Assembly (NCBI GenBank): GCA_016281295.1
Contig: JAEEII010000153.1
Coordinates: 1-33,349 of the forward strand
Reading direction: 5' to 3'
Length of the DNA stretch: 33,349 bases
Source: Bacteroidales bacterium
GTDB lineage: Bacteria; Bacteroidota; Bacteroidia; Bacteroidales; F082
Shown here: positions 1 through 7,677 of the stretch, piece after piece
How positions within the stretch are numbered: position 1 is the first letter of the stretch
Layout: the number at the start of each line of letters is the position of its first letter
The notes under the pieces: generated by a model
Seen by the model: only the letters and a program-made list of their open reading frames with translations
Database searches by the model: none
Told to the model about the DNA's origin: nothing
Position numbers and translations under genes: made by a program

Positions 1-313
1 ATGCCGAAACGGTATGCGTAAGAGGCGACAAATCCGATAGGATGAGCTTCTGCCTTTGGATATTGATATAATACATCTAGTTGCGATTGATGATAAGCCC
101 CCTGCCTATACGGATAAACAGGTTGCTGTCGGTGCCAAGCTGTTCCCGAATCAAATTCTCCACCTGCCCGAGCTGGAACGTGAGCATTCGCGTCTCGTTG
201 TCCGTCTGTACCAGGTTACAGTAATTCCCGTCCGACGAGATAAACACAATCTTGTCGGGCGCGATGCGCACCAAGTCAGTCGTAGTGGATATGATCAGAT
301 ACTTCTTCAGCAT
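1..313 (-). pseudogene. LytTR-type DNA-binding protein, interrupted by in-frame TAG; runs off left edge
   Basis: From ATG 311-313 (reading leftwards) the first 78 residues match the LytTR DNA-binding domain found as short stand-alone proteins in Bacteroidales: KKYLIIS start, IVFISSDGNY strand, FQLGQVENLI helix and FIRIGRGLIINRN. A TAG at 77-79 stops it there, but the same frame continues with MYYINIQRQKLILSDL, which is the expected next strand (usual form IYYINxxKQxLxLSD). The stop replaces one residue, probably Tyr, since TAT or TAC to TAG is a single change. The frame stays open to the window edge, so the C-terminus is not visible. LytTR proteins bind DNA direct repeats and regulate transcription. 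The truncated form lacks the last strands and may be dead. A sequencing error at one base is an equally simple explanation. Confidence 0.7.
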
Positions 314-320
314 GACGAGG

Positions 321-350
321 CAAAAGTAGCAACAAGTTTTGGATTACAAA
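321..350 (-). promoter_or_regulatory. Bacteroidota-type promoter of the LytTR gene
   Basis: On the minus strand a TACTTTTG box (321-328) lies 18 bp from a TTTG box (347-350), matching the Bacteroidota primary-sigma pattern TTTG-N18/19-TAnnTTTG. Only 7 nt separate the -7 box from the ATG at 313, so the transcript would be leaderless or nearly so. Confidence 0.6.
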
Positions 351-497
351 TATAGGTTATTTGTCGAAATGTACGAAATGGGTCTAAAAATGTATGAATT
401 GGTAAACTATTGTCCACATCCTCACACTATCTTTCGCTAAAAATAGTTGACTCTCTAAAAAGCAAAAATGAAGTGTGCTATGACGATGCAATCCGGC

Positions 498-677
498 TTA
501 TTGCTGGCGCTTTGGCTTGCCGTCACGGTTCTTCATTCCGATGGCGAGGTTGAGGACCCCAAAAGGCCTTGAAGTCTTTGATTGGAATTTTATCCGTGCT
601 AGGTTGATGGTTTTTCCAAAATAGGCAAACAATTTGTCAAATAATTCGCTACCTTTGTCAGTAAATGGTGCGTAGTC
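498..677 (-). pseudogene. Possible transposase remnant
   Basis: The minus strand stays open for about 60 codons up to the neighbouring gene and ends at TAA (498-500). It reads ELFDKLFAYFGKTINLARIKF, then SRPFGVLNLAIGMKNRDG. The first part has the flavour of the N-terminus of some Bacteroidota DDE transposases, and the second could be a C-terminal scrap joined by a deletion. There is no start codon I trust, no catalytic DDE residue and no terminal inverted repeat. The assignment rests on memory of family sequences and is weak. It could be chance coding-like sequence. Confidence 0.25.
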
Positions 678-1307
678 ATGAACGAGAATAAGAACAGAAT
701 CTGTTACATGATTCTTCCCGAGGGTGTCCGCGAGGGTTTATCTGAGGGGGTGGAAGGGCTGTCTGAGAAATATGCCGTTTCCATTGTCGTGATTCCTGTA
801 GTGAACTGGAACGATGACCTAACGCCATGGCCGGCTGATGGCGTTTTCAAGAAAGCCAAGCCCTTCGGCGGACATGCTTCATCATTCCTTGACAAGCTTG
901 TCAACGAGGTTATCCCTGAAACTGAACGACGTTTGGGCGTTTTGGATGCTGAAAGAACCATCCTCGGCGTCTCGCTGTCGGGCCTTTTTGCGGTGTGGGC
1001 GGCTTTCAATACCGATGCGTTTGCCAATATCATCAGTATCTCAGGCTCACTATGGTATGATGGTTTTGTCGATTGGATGAATGAAAACACACCGTCATCC
1101 AAAGTTAGGAAGGTTTGTATGTTGTTAGGGGAGAAGGAGAAGAACGCCAAGGAAAAAAGGATGGCAACAGTGGAGGAGAAGAGTGTTCTTGCCGCCAGTA
1201 TTCTGAAAACGAAAACAGATGCTTCTGTCTCATTTGAACTGGTCGAAGGGACGCACTTTTCGCCCATACTACCAAGATTAGCGAAAGCTTTTGAAATCTC
1301 CTTCTGA
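678..1307 (+). CDS. Alpha/beta-hydrolase, esterase-like (COG2819/enterochelin-esterase type)
   Basis: A 209-residue cytoplasmic protein without signal peptide. The nucleophile elbow is GVSLSG (Ser99), followed by the usual helix GLFAVWAAF and then ISISGSLWYDGF, which is typical of the esterase D/enterochelin-esterase branch where the acyl pocket is built. A late EGTHFSP supplies the catalytic His near residue 193. At 209 residues it is a little shorter than most family members (about 230-280), mainly at the N-terminus. ATG 678 follows a TACCTTTG promoter box at 650-657. The gene converges on the amidohydrolase with only 25 bp between the two stop codons. The substrate cannot be read from sequence; a small ester or thioester is the safe statement. 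Confidence 0.75.
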   Translation: MNENKNRICYMILPEGVREGLSEGVEGLSEKYAVSIVVIPVVNWNDDLTPWPADGVFKKAKPFGGHASSFLDKLVNEVIPETERRLGVLDAERTILGVSLSGLFAVWAAFNTDAFANIISISGSLWYDGFVDWMNENTPSSKVRKVCMLLGEKEKNAKEKRMATVEEKSVLAASILKTKTDASVSFELVEGTHFSPILPRLAKAFEISF

Positions 1308-1332
1308 GCTCGTCCTTATCCTGATGGTGTTT

Positions 1333-2955
1333 TTATTTGACATGCGTCATCACGGCTTTGGCGCTGGGAATGTCTCGCTCATCCGCTGTCATGATATCCC
1401 TGTCAAGGATCACGAAGTCAGCGTCTTTACCGACCTCGATGCTGCCTTTGCGGTTTTCGAGGAAACAGCCTTTTGCGACCCATGTCGTGATGGAACGCAG
1501 AGCCTGCTCGCGCGTGAGGGCATTCTCCATCTGAAAACCTTGCTCGGGTGTGCCGTCTAAATGTTTGCGTGCCACCGCGGCGTAAAAGGTGTAGATGGGA
1601 CTGATGTCCTCGATGGGGAAGTCTGTGCCGTTGATGAGCCATCCGTTCTGTTGGAGCAAACGTTGATAGGCGTAGGCGTTTTTGATACGTGCACCGAGAC
1701 GTTCGCCAGCCCAGTCCATGTCGGAGGTGCAGTGGGTAGTCTGAACCGATGGGATGACATTGTAGCTGCCAAATCTCACGAAGTCCTCTTCGGTGATGGT
1801 CTGGGCGTGTTCGATACGCCAGCGGAGGTCGTTTTTGCCTTTTAGATGCTCGGCATAGATGTCAAGGATATGATGGGCACCACCGTCGCCGATGGCATGA
1901 CAGCAAACCTGATATCCCGCATCATGAGCCTTCTGGCAGACATGGTGGTAGAAAGCATCGGTCTCAAGGATTAAACCGCTGGTCTCGGGCGCGTCGCTAT
2001 AAGGCTCGAGGAGTTTGGCGCCTCGCGAGCCCAACGCACCGTCGGCGTAGATCTTCACACTACGGACGGTGAGGCGTTCTTTGTCGATGACACCTTGCCT
2101 CATGAAATGATCCATGGTCTCGTCATCAGGATTGACCATGGCGTTGACATGAATCTTCAGTAAACCAGTGTTTTGAAGGCTGTCAATTAAATCAATAGTT
2201 TCAATATCTAAACCGGCATCTGTGATACTGGTTAACCCGACTGCGAGGCAGTTTTCCTGTGCTTTTTTAAGAGCCTTCACACGTTGTTCAACGTCCATTG
2301 GAGGCACCAAGGCCTTGGCCACATCTGCCGTGTTGTCGAGCAAGACACCCGTGCATCGCCCGTCTTTTATAAGGGCCATGCCTCCTTCCTGCTTGTAGTC
2401 TTTGTCGATGCCTGCCAGTTCCAGCACCTCTTTGGAGACCAGCACGGCATGGCCATCAATGCGGGTGAGCAGTACTTTTCTGCCTGGGAAAGCATCGGCG
2501 AGTCGTTGGTTGTCTGGAAACTCCGCTGGTTCCCAGAGGTTTTGGTCCCAGCCTCTGCCCAGCAGCCATTCGGCTGGATAGTGGCTTTCGTGTTCCTTCA
2601 AGCGTTCGATGACCTCTTCGTAGGAGCGGCATCCCTTGAGGTCGGCCCAGCGGACGAGGTTCTCGCCGTAGCCAGTAAAATGACTATGACCGTCCATGAA
2701 GCCGGGATATATCGCACGGCCTTGAGCGTCAATTACTTCGTTGGCGGTGTAATGGCTTGTGATGTCGTTTTCATCGCCTACAGCGACGAATTGGCCCTCT
2801 TTCACTGCGAAAGCCTGTGCTTTCGAAAAAGCTTCGTTAACAGTGTAAACATTGGCGTTGTGGACGATGAGATCCACCGTGGTTTTTTCTTGGCAGGATG
2901 ACATGACAATTGTTGTAATAATTATAATAACTATATTATTTAATATTCTTTTCAT
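1333..2955 (-). CDS. Amidohydrolase lipoprotein, YtcJ-like
   Basis: A 540-residue metal-dependent amidohydrolase. A signal peptide with lipobox VMSSC (Cys21) predicts export and membrane anchoring, whereas many YtcJ homologues are cytoplasmic. The domain then follows family order: beta-sandwich (DLIVHNANVYTV), GFMDGHSH with the metal-binding His90-x-His92, a long central part with HVNAMVNPDDE, HAIGDGG (metal His) and near the end NGTDFPIED with the catalytic Asp. This is the amidohydrolase_3 layout. Family members hydrolyse N-acyl or cyclic amide bonds, often in detoxification or scavenging of amino-acid derivatives, and the substrate here is unknown. It is transcribed alone on the minus strand, upstream of nothing obvious. 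ATG 2953-2955 is chosen because the hydrophobic signal begins directly after it. Confidence 0.85.
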   Translation of the reverse strand: MKRILNNIVIIIITTIVMSSCQEKTTVDLIVHNANVYTVNEAFSKAQAFAVKEGQFVAVGDENDITSHYTANEVIDAQGRAIYPGFMDGHSHFTGYGENLVRWADLKGCRSYEEVIERLKEHESHYPAEWLLGRGWDQNLWEPAEFPDNQRLADAFPGRKVLLTRIDGHAVLVSKEVLELAGIDKDYKQEGGMALIKDGRCTGVLLDNTADVAKALVPPMDVEQRVKALKKAQENCLAVGLTSITDAGLDIETIDLIDSLQNTGLLKIHVNAMVNPDDETMDHFMRQGVIDKERLTVRSVKIYADGALGSRGAKLLEPYSDAPETSGLILETDAFYHHVCQKAHDAGYQVCCHAIGDGGAHHILDIYAEHLKGKNDLRWRIEHAQTITEEDFVRFGSYNVIPSVQTTHCTSDMDWAGERLGARIKNAYAYQRLLQQNGWLINGTDFPIEDISPIYTFYAAVARKHLDGTPEQGFQMENALTREQALRSITTWVAKGCFLENRKGSIEVGKDADFVILDRDIMTADERDIPSAKAVMTHVK

Positions 2956-2975
2956 TTTAAATAACCTTTATTTGT

Positions 2976-3011
2976 CTTAGTTCTTAATTCTCAATTCTTA
3001 ATTCTTAATTC
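2976..3011. repeat. Short direct repeat TTCTTAATT between genes
   Basis: Several near-perfect copies of TTCTTAATT/TTCTCAATT lie end to end between the amidohydrolase and the ABC ATPase, and the ATPase stop codon (2998-3000) sits inside them. The same motif in the other orientation (AATTAAGAATT) spaces the hairpin repeats at 10857-10940, so it is a dispersed simple repeat of this genome. Confidence 0.6.
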
Positions 3012-3720
3012 CCAAATACTCATCCATTAGCCCTCCCAATGTGTCCGGTCGCCCGGTTGCGAGTGGTTTTCCCTTAGCCACGACCCACATCGTAGAGGCG
3101 CGTTTCATGAGTAACTCCAAGTCGTGAGAGCTGTACAGGATGGTTTTCTGCTCTTCTTTGGCGAGGCGGGCGATCAAAAGCATCAGCTCCACTTTGCTGG
3201 GGTAGTCCAGGAAAGCGGTGGGCTCGTCCATGTAGATGATAGGCGTGTCCTGTACCAAAGCTTTGGCAATCATCACCTTTTGTTTTTCTCCATCACTGAG
3301 TGAGACAAAGTCTCTGTTAATGAGATGTTCAACGCCTGTTATTTGAAGTTTTTGTTGAATAATATCATAATCTTCGTCACTCAGTCTTGCCATGAGTCCT
3401 GAATGGGGATAGCGTCCAGAGGCGACAATGTCGAACACCTTCAGAAAGAGGTCGTCTGGTTTTTCCGTGAGCACTAAAGAGAAACGCTTGGCGCGTTCAT
3501 TCGGCTTGTAGGCTTCCAATGGTTTCCCGCACAGCTCTATATGGCCGGCAACTGGTTTCAAGGTTCCCGTGAGGGTTTTGAACAGGGTGGTTTTGCCGCT
3601 TCCGTTGGCACCTATCAGGGCTACATGCTCGCCTTCATGAAGGGTTACGTCAATGGCAGGAAACAGGGGTTTTCCATGGTATCCAATCTGTAATCCTATG
3701 GTTTTCAGTACTTCTTTCAT
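2998..3720 (-). CDS. ABC transporter ATP-binding protein, FecE/BtuD type
   Basis: A 240-residue nucleotide-binding subunit: Walker A GANGSGKT (residues 37-44), Q-loop replaced around VLTEKPDD, signature LSDGE (standard LSGGQ variant), Walker B IIYMDEPTAFLD, and switch His in SSHD. Start ATG 3718-3720 overlaps the permease stop in an ATGA quartet, which fixes the start and implies translational coupling. The frame extends further upstream, but that part lies antisense-frame within the permease and makes no sense as protein. It powers import of siderophores, haem or cobalamin through the partner permease. A Glu (VLTEKP) rather than Gln at the Q-loop position is common in this branch. The specific substrate cannot be told. 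Confidence 0.9.
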   Translation of the reverse strand: MKEVLKTIGLQIGYHGKPLFPAIDVTLHEGEHVALIGANGSGKTTLFKTLTGTLKPVAGHIELCGKPLEAYKPNERAKRFSLVLTEKPDDLFLKVFDIVASGRYPHSGLMARLSDEDYDIIQQKLQITGVEHLINRDFVSLSDGEKQKVMIAKALVQDTPIIYMDEPTAFLDYPSKVELMLLIARLAKEEQKTILYSSHDLELLMKRASTMWVVAKGKPLATGRPDTLGGLMDEYLGIKN

Positions 3721-4757
3721 TTCGATAACACTTTTTGGCGATGGAAGATGACATAGATGACGATAGGTGCGCCGATGAGGGCGGTGACTGAGTTGATGGG
3801 AAGGTTGCCATCGAATCCAGGAAGTCTGGCAATGAGGTTGCAGAGCAAGGCGAGGTCCATGCCGATGACCGCAGTTGTCGGTATGAGCGTGAAGTGGTTG
3901 CTGGTATGATAGGTGAACCTGGCCAGATGGGGTACTGCAAGACCGATGAAGGCGATAGGACCGCAAAAGGCGGTGATGACTGCCATCAGAAAGCCAGAGA
4001 TTAAGATGGTCAGTAAGCTGGTGCGACGGATGTTGAGTCCGAGGTTCTCTGCATATCGTTCGCCTAATAGGAAGAGGTTCAGTGATTTAGATAGTATAAA
4101 TGCGACAATGGCTCCGGCGGTCACTGTGATGGATAGGTAGCCCAGCTGGCTCTTGCCGACATTGGAGAAGCTGCCGAAACCCCATATCACAAAGGTGTGG
4201 ACATCTTCTTTCTGACTGAAGAACTTCAGCACATCGGTGACAGAGCCTGCGATGTAGGCGATCATGATACCCACCAGGATGAGGCTCACCATGCTCTTCA
4301 GCCTGGAGCTGAGCGCAAGGATTAAAAGTAGCACGATGAAGGCACCTGCAAAGGCCGCGAGGGTGACACCGATGGTGGACCATCCTGGCATGGTGCTTAC
4401 TGCCATGCCACTGAGATGACCTGTCAACAACACCACTACAGCCACGCCCAAACTGGCACCGCTGGAGATGCCAAGGATGGAGGGGTCAGCTAAGGGGTTT
4501 CGGAATAGCGTCTGCATCAAAAGTCCTGACACTGAGAGTCCTATACCGGCAAACAAAGCGGTGATGGCCTGGGGGAGACGGTAGTCCATGATGATTGTCC
4601 TTGCCGTTTCGTCGCCATGTCCGAGCAATACTTGCCAAAAATCCCTCAATGGGATGGTCACGCTGCCTATCATCAGATTCAAGGCAAACAAGAGCATCCC
4701 GACCATCAAAATGATCAGGGAAGGAAGCCAGGTATTTCGTGTGTTTTGTTGTCGCAT
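3717..4757 (-). CDS. FecCD-family ABC importer permease
   Basis: A 346-residue polytopic inner-membrane protein of the iron-siderophore/cobalamin permease family. Family hallmarks are DYRLPQAITALFAGIGLSVSG (the conserved R-LPR stretch after TM2), MQTLFRNPLADPSILGISSGA, and FCGPIAFIGLAVPHLAR near the C-terminus, which is the coupling helix region. About ten hydrophobic segments fit the BtuC fold. Start ATG 4755-4757 (MRQQNTRN) is preferred over an in-frame ATG at 4820, because the longer version would cover the promoter box and the divergent gene's promoter. The ATPase follows with a 4-bp overlap. No periplasmic binding protein or TonB receptor lies next to it, so its binding protein is upstream of view or elsewhere. 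Confidence 0.9.
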   Translation of the reverse strand: MRQQNTRNTWLPSLIILMVGMLLFALNLMIGSVTIPLRDFWQVLLGHGDETARTIIMDYRLPQAITALFAGIGLSVSGLLMQTLFRNPLADPSILGISSGASLGVAVVVLLTGHLSGMAVSTMPGWSTIGVTLAAFAGAFIVLLLILALSSRLKSMVSLILVGIMIAYIAGSVTDVLKFFSQKEDVHTFVIWGFGSFSNVGKSQLGYLSITVTAGAIVAFILSKSLNLFLLGERYAENLGLNIRRTSLLTILISGFLMAVITAFCGPIAFIGLAVPHLARFTYHTSNHFTLIPTTAVIGMDLALLCNLIARLPGFDGNLPINSVTALIGAPIVIYVIFHRQKVLSK

Positions 4758-4831
4758 GAGGCTGCAAAGATAGTCTTTAATTGCGAGATTGAAAAAAAAT
4801 AAGTATCTTTGCCGATTCAATCATTTAAAAG
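4758..4831. promoter_or_regulatory. Divergent promoter region between permease and mutL operon
   Basis: Two TATCTTTG boxes face apart: one on the plus strand at 4804-4811, 20 bp before the ATG at 4832, and one on the minus strand at 4765-4772, 7 nt before the permease ATG, implying a near-leaderless transcript. The -33 elements are poor, and A-tracts lie between the boxes. Confidence 0.6.
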
Positions 4832-5140
4832 ATGGGATTCTTCTATAAACATAAGCCAAGGGGATTTAACTATATCCCAAGGTATTACGACCCTCAGAAA
4901 GAAGAGTGGGAACGTAAAAAAGCTGAAGCGGGTTACAACACTAACCTGAGCCATGAGGAGCAGCTGCGTCTTGAGATGCGCAAAAAATGGGGCACAGAAA
5001 AGGACAAGGAAGATCCTTCCGAACGTCGGTCTAAGATGGTGCGTACCTTCATCATCGTGGCGGTGGTGTGCTTTGCTTTTTATTATTTGTTCTGCACCCC
5101 GGTGCTGACTAACATCATCTCGGGCCTGATGGGGCAATAA
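4832..5140 (+). CDS. Small single-pass membrane protein upstream of mutL
   Basis: A 102-residue protein with a charged N-terminal part (MGFFYKHKPRGFNYIPRYYD, then helix rich in Lys/Glu up to residue about 70) and one hydrophobic segment near the C-terminus (FIIVAVVCFAFYYLFCTPVL), so probably N-in, tail-anchored to the inner membrane. It resembles a conserved unnamed protein found next to mutL in Bacteroidales; this comparison is from memory. It has no catalytic motif. It is the first gene of the operon, with 10 bp to mutL and a TATCTTTG promoter 20 bp upstream. Function unknown. Confidence 0.75.
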   Translation: MGFFYKHKPRGFNYIPRYYDPQKEEWERKKAEAGYNTNLSHEEQLRLEMRKKWGTEKDKEDPSERRSKMVRTFIIVAVVCFAFYYLFCTPVLTNIISGLMGQ

Positions 5141-5150
5141 TGTTATTAAC

Positions 5151-6977
5151 ATGCTTGATGTCATAAAGTTACTACCGGACAGTGTGGCGAACCAGATTGC
5201 TGCGGGAGAGGTCATCCAACGGCCTGCCTCAGCGGTCAAGGAGCTGATGGAGAATGCCCTTGATGCGGGAGCTACCCAGATTGACTTGGTGGTGAAAGAC
5301 GCTGGCAAGGCCTTGATCATGGTCATCGACAACGGCTGTGGCATGTCGGAGACCGATGCGAGGCTTTGTTTCGAGCGGCACGCCACCTCCAAGATCAGCA
5401 AGGCGGAGGACCTGTTCTCGATCCGTACCATGGGTTTCCGTGGTGAAGCACTTGCGAGTATCGCCGCCATTGCCCAGGTGGAGTTGAAGACCCGGCGCAA
5501 GGAAGACGAGGTGGGGGTGAAGATTATCAACGAGGGTTCAGTGGTTAAGGATCAGACCTTGATTCCAATGGCACCAGGGACCTCTTTCACAGTTAAGAAC
5601 TTGTTTTTCAACGTTCCGGCTCGTCGTAACTTCCTTAAGTCACCAGCCGCCGAGATGCGTCATGTGGTAGAGGAGTTCACCCGTGTTTCGCTGATGAACC
5701 CCGAGATAGGCTTCACGCTCACCAGCGATGGCAAGGAGCTCTATCATCTGTATCCGGGTAACCTCAAACAGCGTATCATGGGACTCTTCGGCAATAGCTA
5801 CGATGAGAAGCTGCTTCCAGTGAACCAAGATACCGATAGTGTATGCATCCACGGCTACATTATGAAGGCCGAGTGCGCCAAGAAGACCCGTGGCGAGCAG
5901 TATTTCTTCGTCAATAAACGCTTCATCAAGCACCCTTATCTGCATCATGCCATCGAGAACGCCTTTATGGAGATGATCCCACAGGACAGCTATCCTGGGT
6001 ATTTTCTGAATATCGAGGTGAATCCAGCGGATATCGATGTCAACATCCATCCCACTAAGACTGAGGTCAACTTCCTCGATGTCAAGCTGGTATATGCCAT
6101 CCTTCATGCTGCGGTTCGAAAGGCCATTGGTCAACATAACCTCTCGCCGATGATTGATTTTGATGAGCCTACCAACCTCAACATCGACTTTGGTGAGGTG
6201 GTGAAGTCCACAAACCCGATCATCCAGCCTGATATCCCTATTGATCCTACTTATAATCCTTTCCATCAGAAAAGAGAATTCTCTAACAGCTCGTTTGGCG
6301 GATTCCAGTCTTTTGAAAAGAAATCCGATCCAGGAGACTGGAGGTTGCTTTATGGAGAACGTTCTGACATTCAAAAAGATGGGGGTTTAGCTGTTCAATC
6401 GGAGGCTGAGTCGAAGTCGCATTATGTGCAGTTAAACCAGACGTATATTGTCACCACAGTGAAGTCGGGACTGCTGATTGTGGACCAGCACAGGGCACAT
6501 TACCGCATTCTTTTTGAGAAGTTTCTGAAGGAGATGGAAAACAACTCTGGTCATTCGCAGCAAGAGCTCTTCCCGCAGCCTATGACCTTGAATGTCAATG
6601 ATGCATCACTGTTGCACGATATGCTACCTGAGCTGCAGAGTGTGGGTTTCGTCCTGGAGCAGGTCAACGCCACCACTTTTGTCATCAACGGCACGCCCGC
6701 TGACCTTTCTGGAGGTGATCCAGTGACTCTGTTGGAGAAGATGATCGACAATTATAAAATCAATCGCTCCGACTTGCAGTTGGAACGCAAACTCGGCATC
6801 GCCAAGACTATGGCTTCGCAGCTGTCAGTCAAGGCGATGACTCCTCTCACGGATCTGGAGATGCAAAACATGGTGGATCAGCTTTTTGGCTGCACTGTCG
6901 CCGAAGTCGCCCCTGATGGCAAAAAAATATATACCATTTTTACCCTAGAAAAAATCACTGAACAACTGAATAACTAA
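5151..6977 (+). CDS. mutL: DNA mismatch repair protein MutL
   Basis: A 608-residue GHKL ATPase that links MutS mismatch recognition to strand removal. The N-terminal ATPase is complete: ELMENALDAGAT (Glu31-Asn35 region), DNGCGM, and the lid TMGFRGEALASI, followed by the transducer ending in NIHPTKTEVNF. A variable linker (about 350-420) joins the C-terminal dimerisation domain. There the metal-dependent endonuclease motif DQHA-x2-E-x4-E reads DQHRAHYRILFE (Asp445), with the Ala and first Glu replaced. The positions normally holding ACxxAI and CPHGRP read MASQLSVKA and VAPDGKKI, so the metal site looks absent. No mutH is in the window. The gene lies in an operon with the small membrane protein before it and rhomboid, EEP and uvrB after it. 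Confidence 0.97.
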   Translation: MLDVIKLLPDSVANQIAAGEVIQRPASAVKELMENALDAGATQIDLVVKDAGKALIMVIDNGCGMSETDARLCFERHATSKISKAEDLFSIRTMGFRGEALASIAAIAQVELKTRRKEDEVGVKIINEGSVVKDQTLIPMAPGTSFTVKNLFFNVPARRNFLKSPAAEMRHVVEEFTRVSLMNPEIGFTLTSDGKELYHLYPGNLKQRIMGLFGNSYDEKLLPVNQDTDSVCIHGYIMKAECAKKTRGEQYFFVNKRFIKHPYLHHAIENAFMEMIPQDSYPGYFLNIEVNPADIDVNIHPTKTEVNFLDVKLVYAILHAAVRKAIGQHNLSPMIDFDEPTNLNIDFGEVVKSTNPIIQPDIPIDPTYNPFHQKREFSNSSFGGFQSFEKKSDPGDWRLLYGERSDIQKDGGLAVQSEAESKSHYVQLNQTYIVTTVKSGLLIVDQHRAHYRILFEKFLKEMENNSGHSQQELFPQPMTLNVNDASLLHDMLPELQSVGFVLEQVNATTFVINGTPADLSGGDPVTLLEKMIDNYKINRSDLQLERKLGIAKTMASQLSVKAMTPLTDLEMQNMVDQLFGCTVAEVAPDGKKIYTIFTLEKITEQLNN

Positions 6978-6981
6978 AACA

Positions 6982-7671
6982 ATGAACGGTCAATATAGTC
7001 CTACTGGTTTCTCATTTTTGCCTGTTGTTGTCAAAAACCTCTTGATTATCAACGGCATCCTTTTTTTAGCTGATCTTGCTTTGGCAAGATTCGGCATTGA
7101 CTTGGGTAATATTCTTGGTCTGCATTTTTTCATGGCTTCTGACTTCAAGCCATTCCAGCTTCTGACGTATATGTTCATGCATGGCAACTTCTCGCACCTG
7201 TTTTTCAACATGTTCGCTCTTTGGATGTTTGGCAACACCCTTGAGAACATCTGGGGTCCCAAACGATTCTTGCTTTATTATATCTTGTGTGGATTAGGTG
7301 CAGGACTGCTTCAAGAGGGTGTGCAATATATCGAGTATGTTACTCAATTATCACAATACCAAATGGTTAACACGGGTAGTGGGGTTATTCCTATGTCGCA
7401 ATATCTGAATCTCATGACCACGGTCGGTGCCTCAGGAGCCATCTACGGTTTGTTGCTCGCTTTTGGCATGATGTTTCCTAACTCGATGATTTACCTTTAT
7501 TTTTTAGTTCCCATCAAGGCGAAATGGTTTGTCATTGGGTATGCGGTCATCGAGTTGCTGACGGGAATCTTTTCTTCGGGCGACCATGTGGCGCATTTTG
7601 CCCATCTTGGAGGTATGCTGATAGGATTGATTATCTTGTTGATTTGGAAGAAAAAAGGACAATTATACTAA
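6982..7671 (+). CDS. Rhomboid-family intramembrane serine protease
   Basis: A 229-residue membrane protein with about six transmembrane segments. The catalytic Ser is in GASGAIYG (Ser151), and the catalytic His is the second His of HFAHLGG (His208), inside the last helix. LFFNMFALWMFGNTLE in the second helix/L1 loop has the family's HxxxN-type environment (HGNFSHLFFNMFALW). Both catalytic residues are present, so it should be active. Rhomboids cut transmembrane substrates within the bilayer; the substrate is unknown. The gene starts 4 bp after mutL and is 6 bp from the EEP gene, so all are co-transcribed. Bacteroidales often have two rhomboids here; only one is present. Confidence 0.93.
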   Translation: MNGQYSPTGFSFLPVVVKNLLIINGILFLADLALARFGIDLGNILGLHFFMASDFKPFQLLTYMFMHGNFSHLFFNMFALWMFGNTLENIWGPKRFLLYYILCGLGAGLLQEGVQYIEYVTQLSQYQMVNTGSGVIPMSQYLNLMTTVGASGAIYGLLLAFGMMFPNSMIYLYFLVPIKAKWFVIGYAVIELLTGIFSSGDHVAHFAHLGGMLIGLIILLIWKKKGQLY

Positions 7672-7677
7672 GCTGTG

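Larger units (their letters stand above)
314..677. other. Intergenic region, 364 bp
   Basis: No intact gene. It holds the LytTR promoter at its left end, a possible decayed transposase frame on the minus strand (498-677, listed separately), and a TACCTTTG -7 box at 650-657 about 20 nt before the hydrolase start at 678. The -33 element for that box is not clear. Confidence 0.6.

Noticed and set aside
704..1267. 187-codon open frame antisense to the hydrolase
   Set aside because: No domain, low-complexity Ser/Thr/Phe runs typical of a shadow frame; the plus-strand protein has catalytic motifs.
2284..2901. 205-codon open frame antisense to the amidohydrolase
   Set aside because: Lies wholly inside a well-supported gene and has no recognisable domain or start signal.
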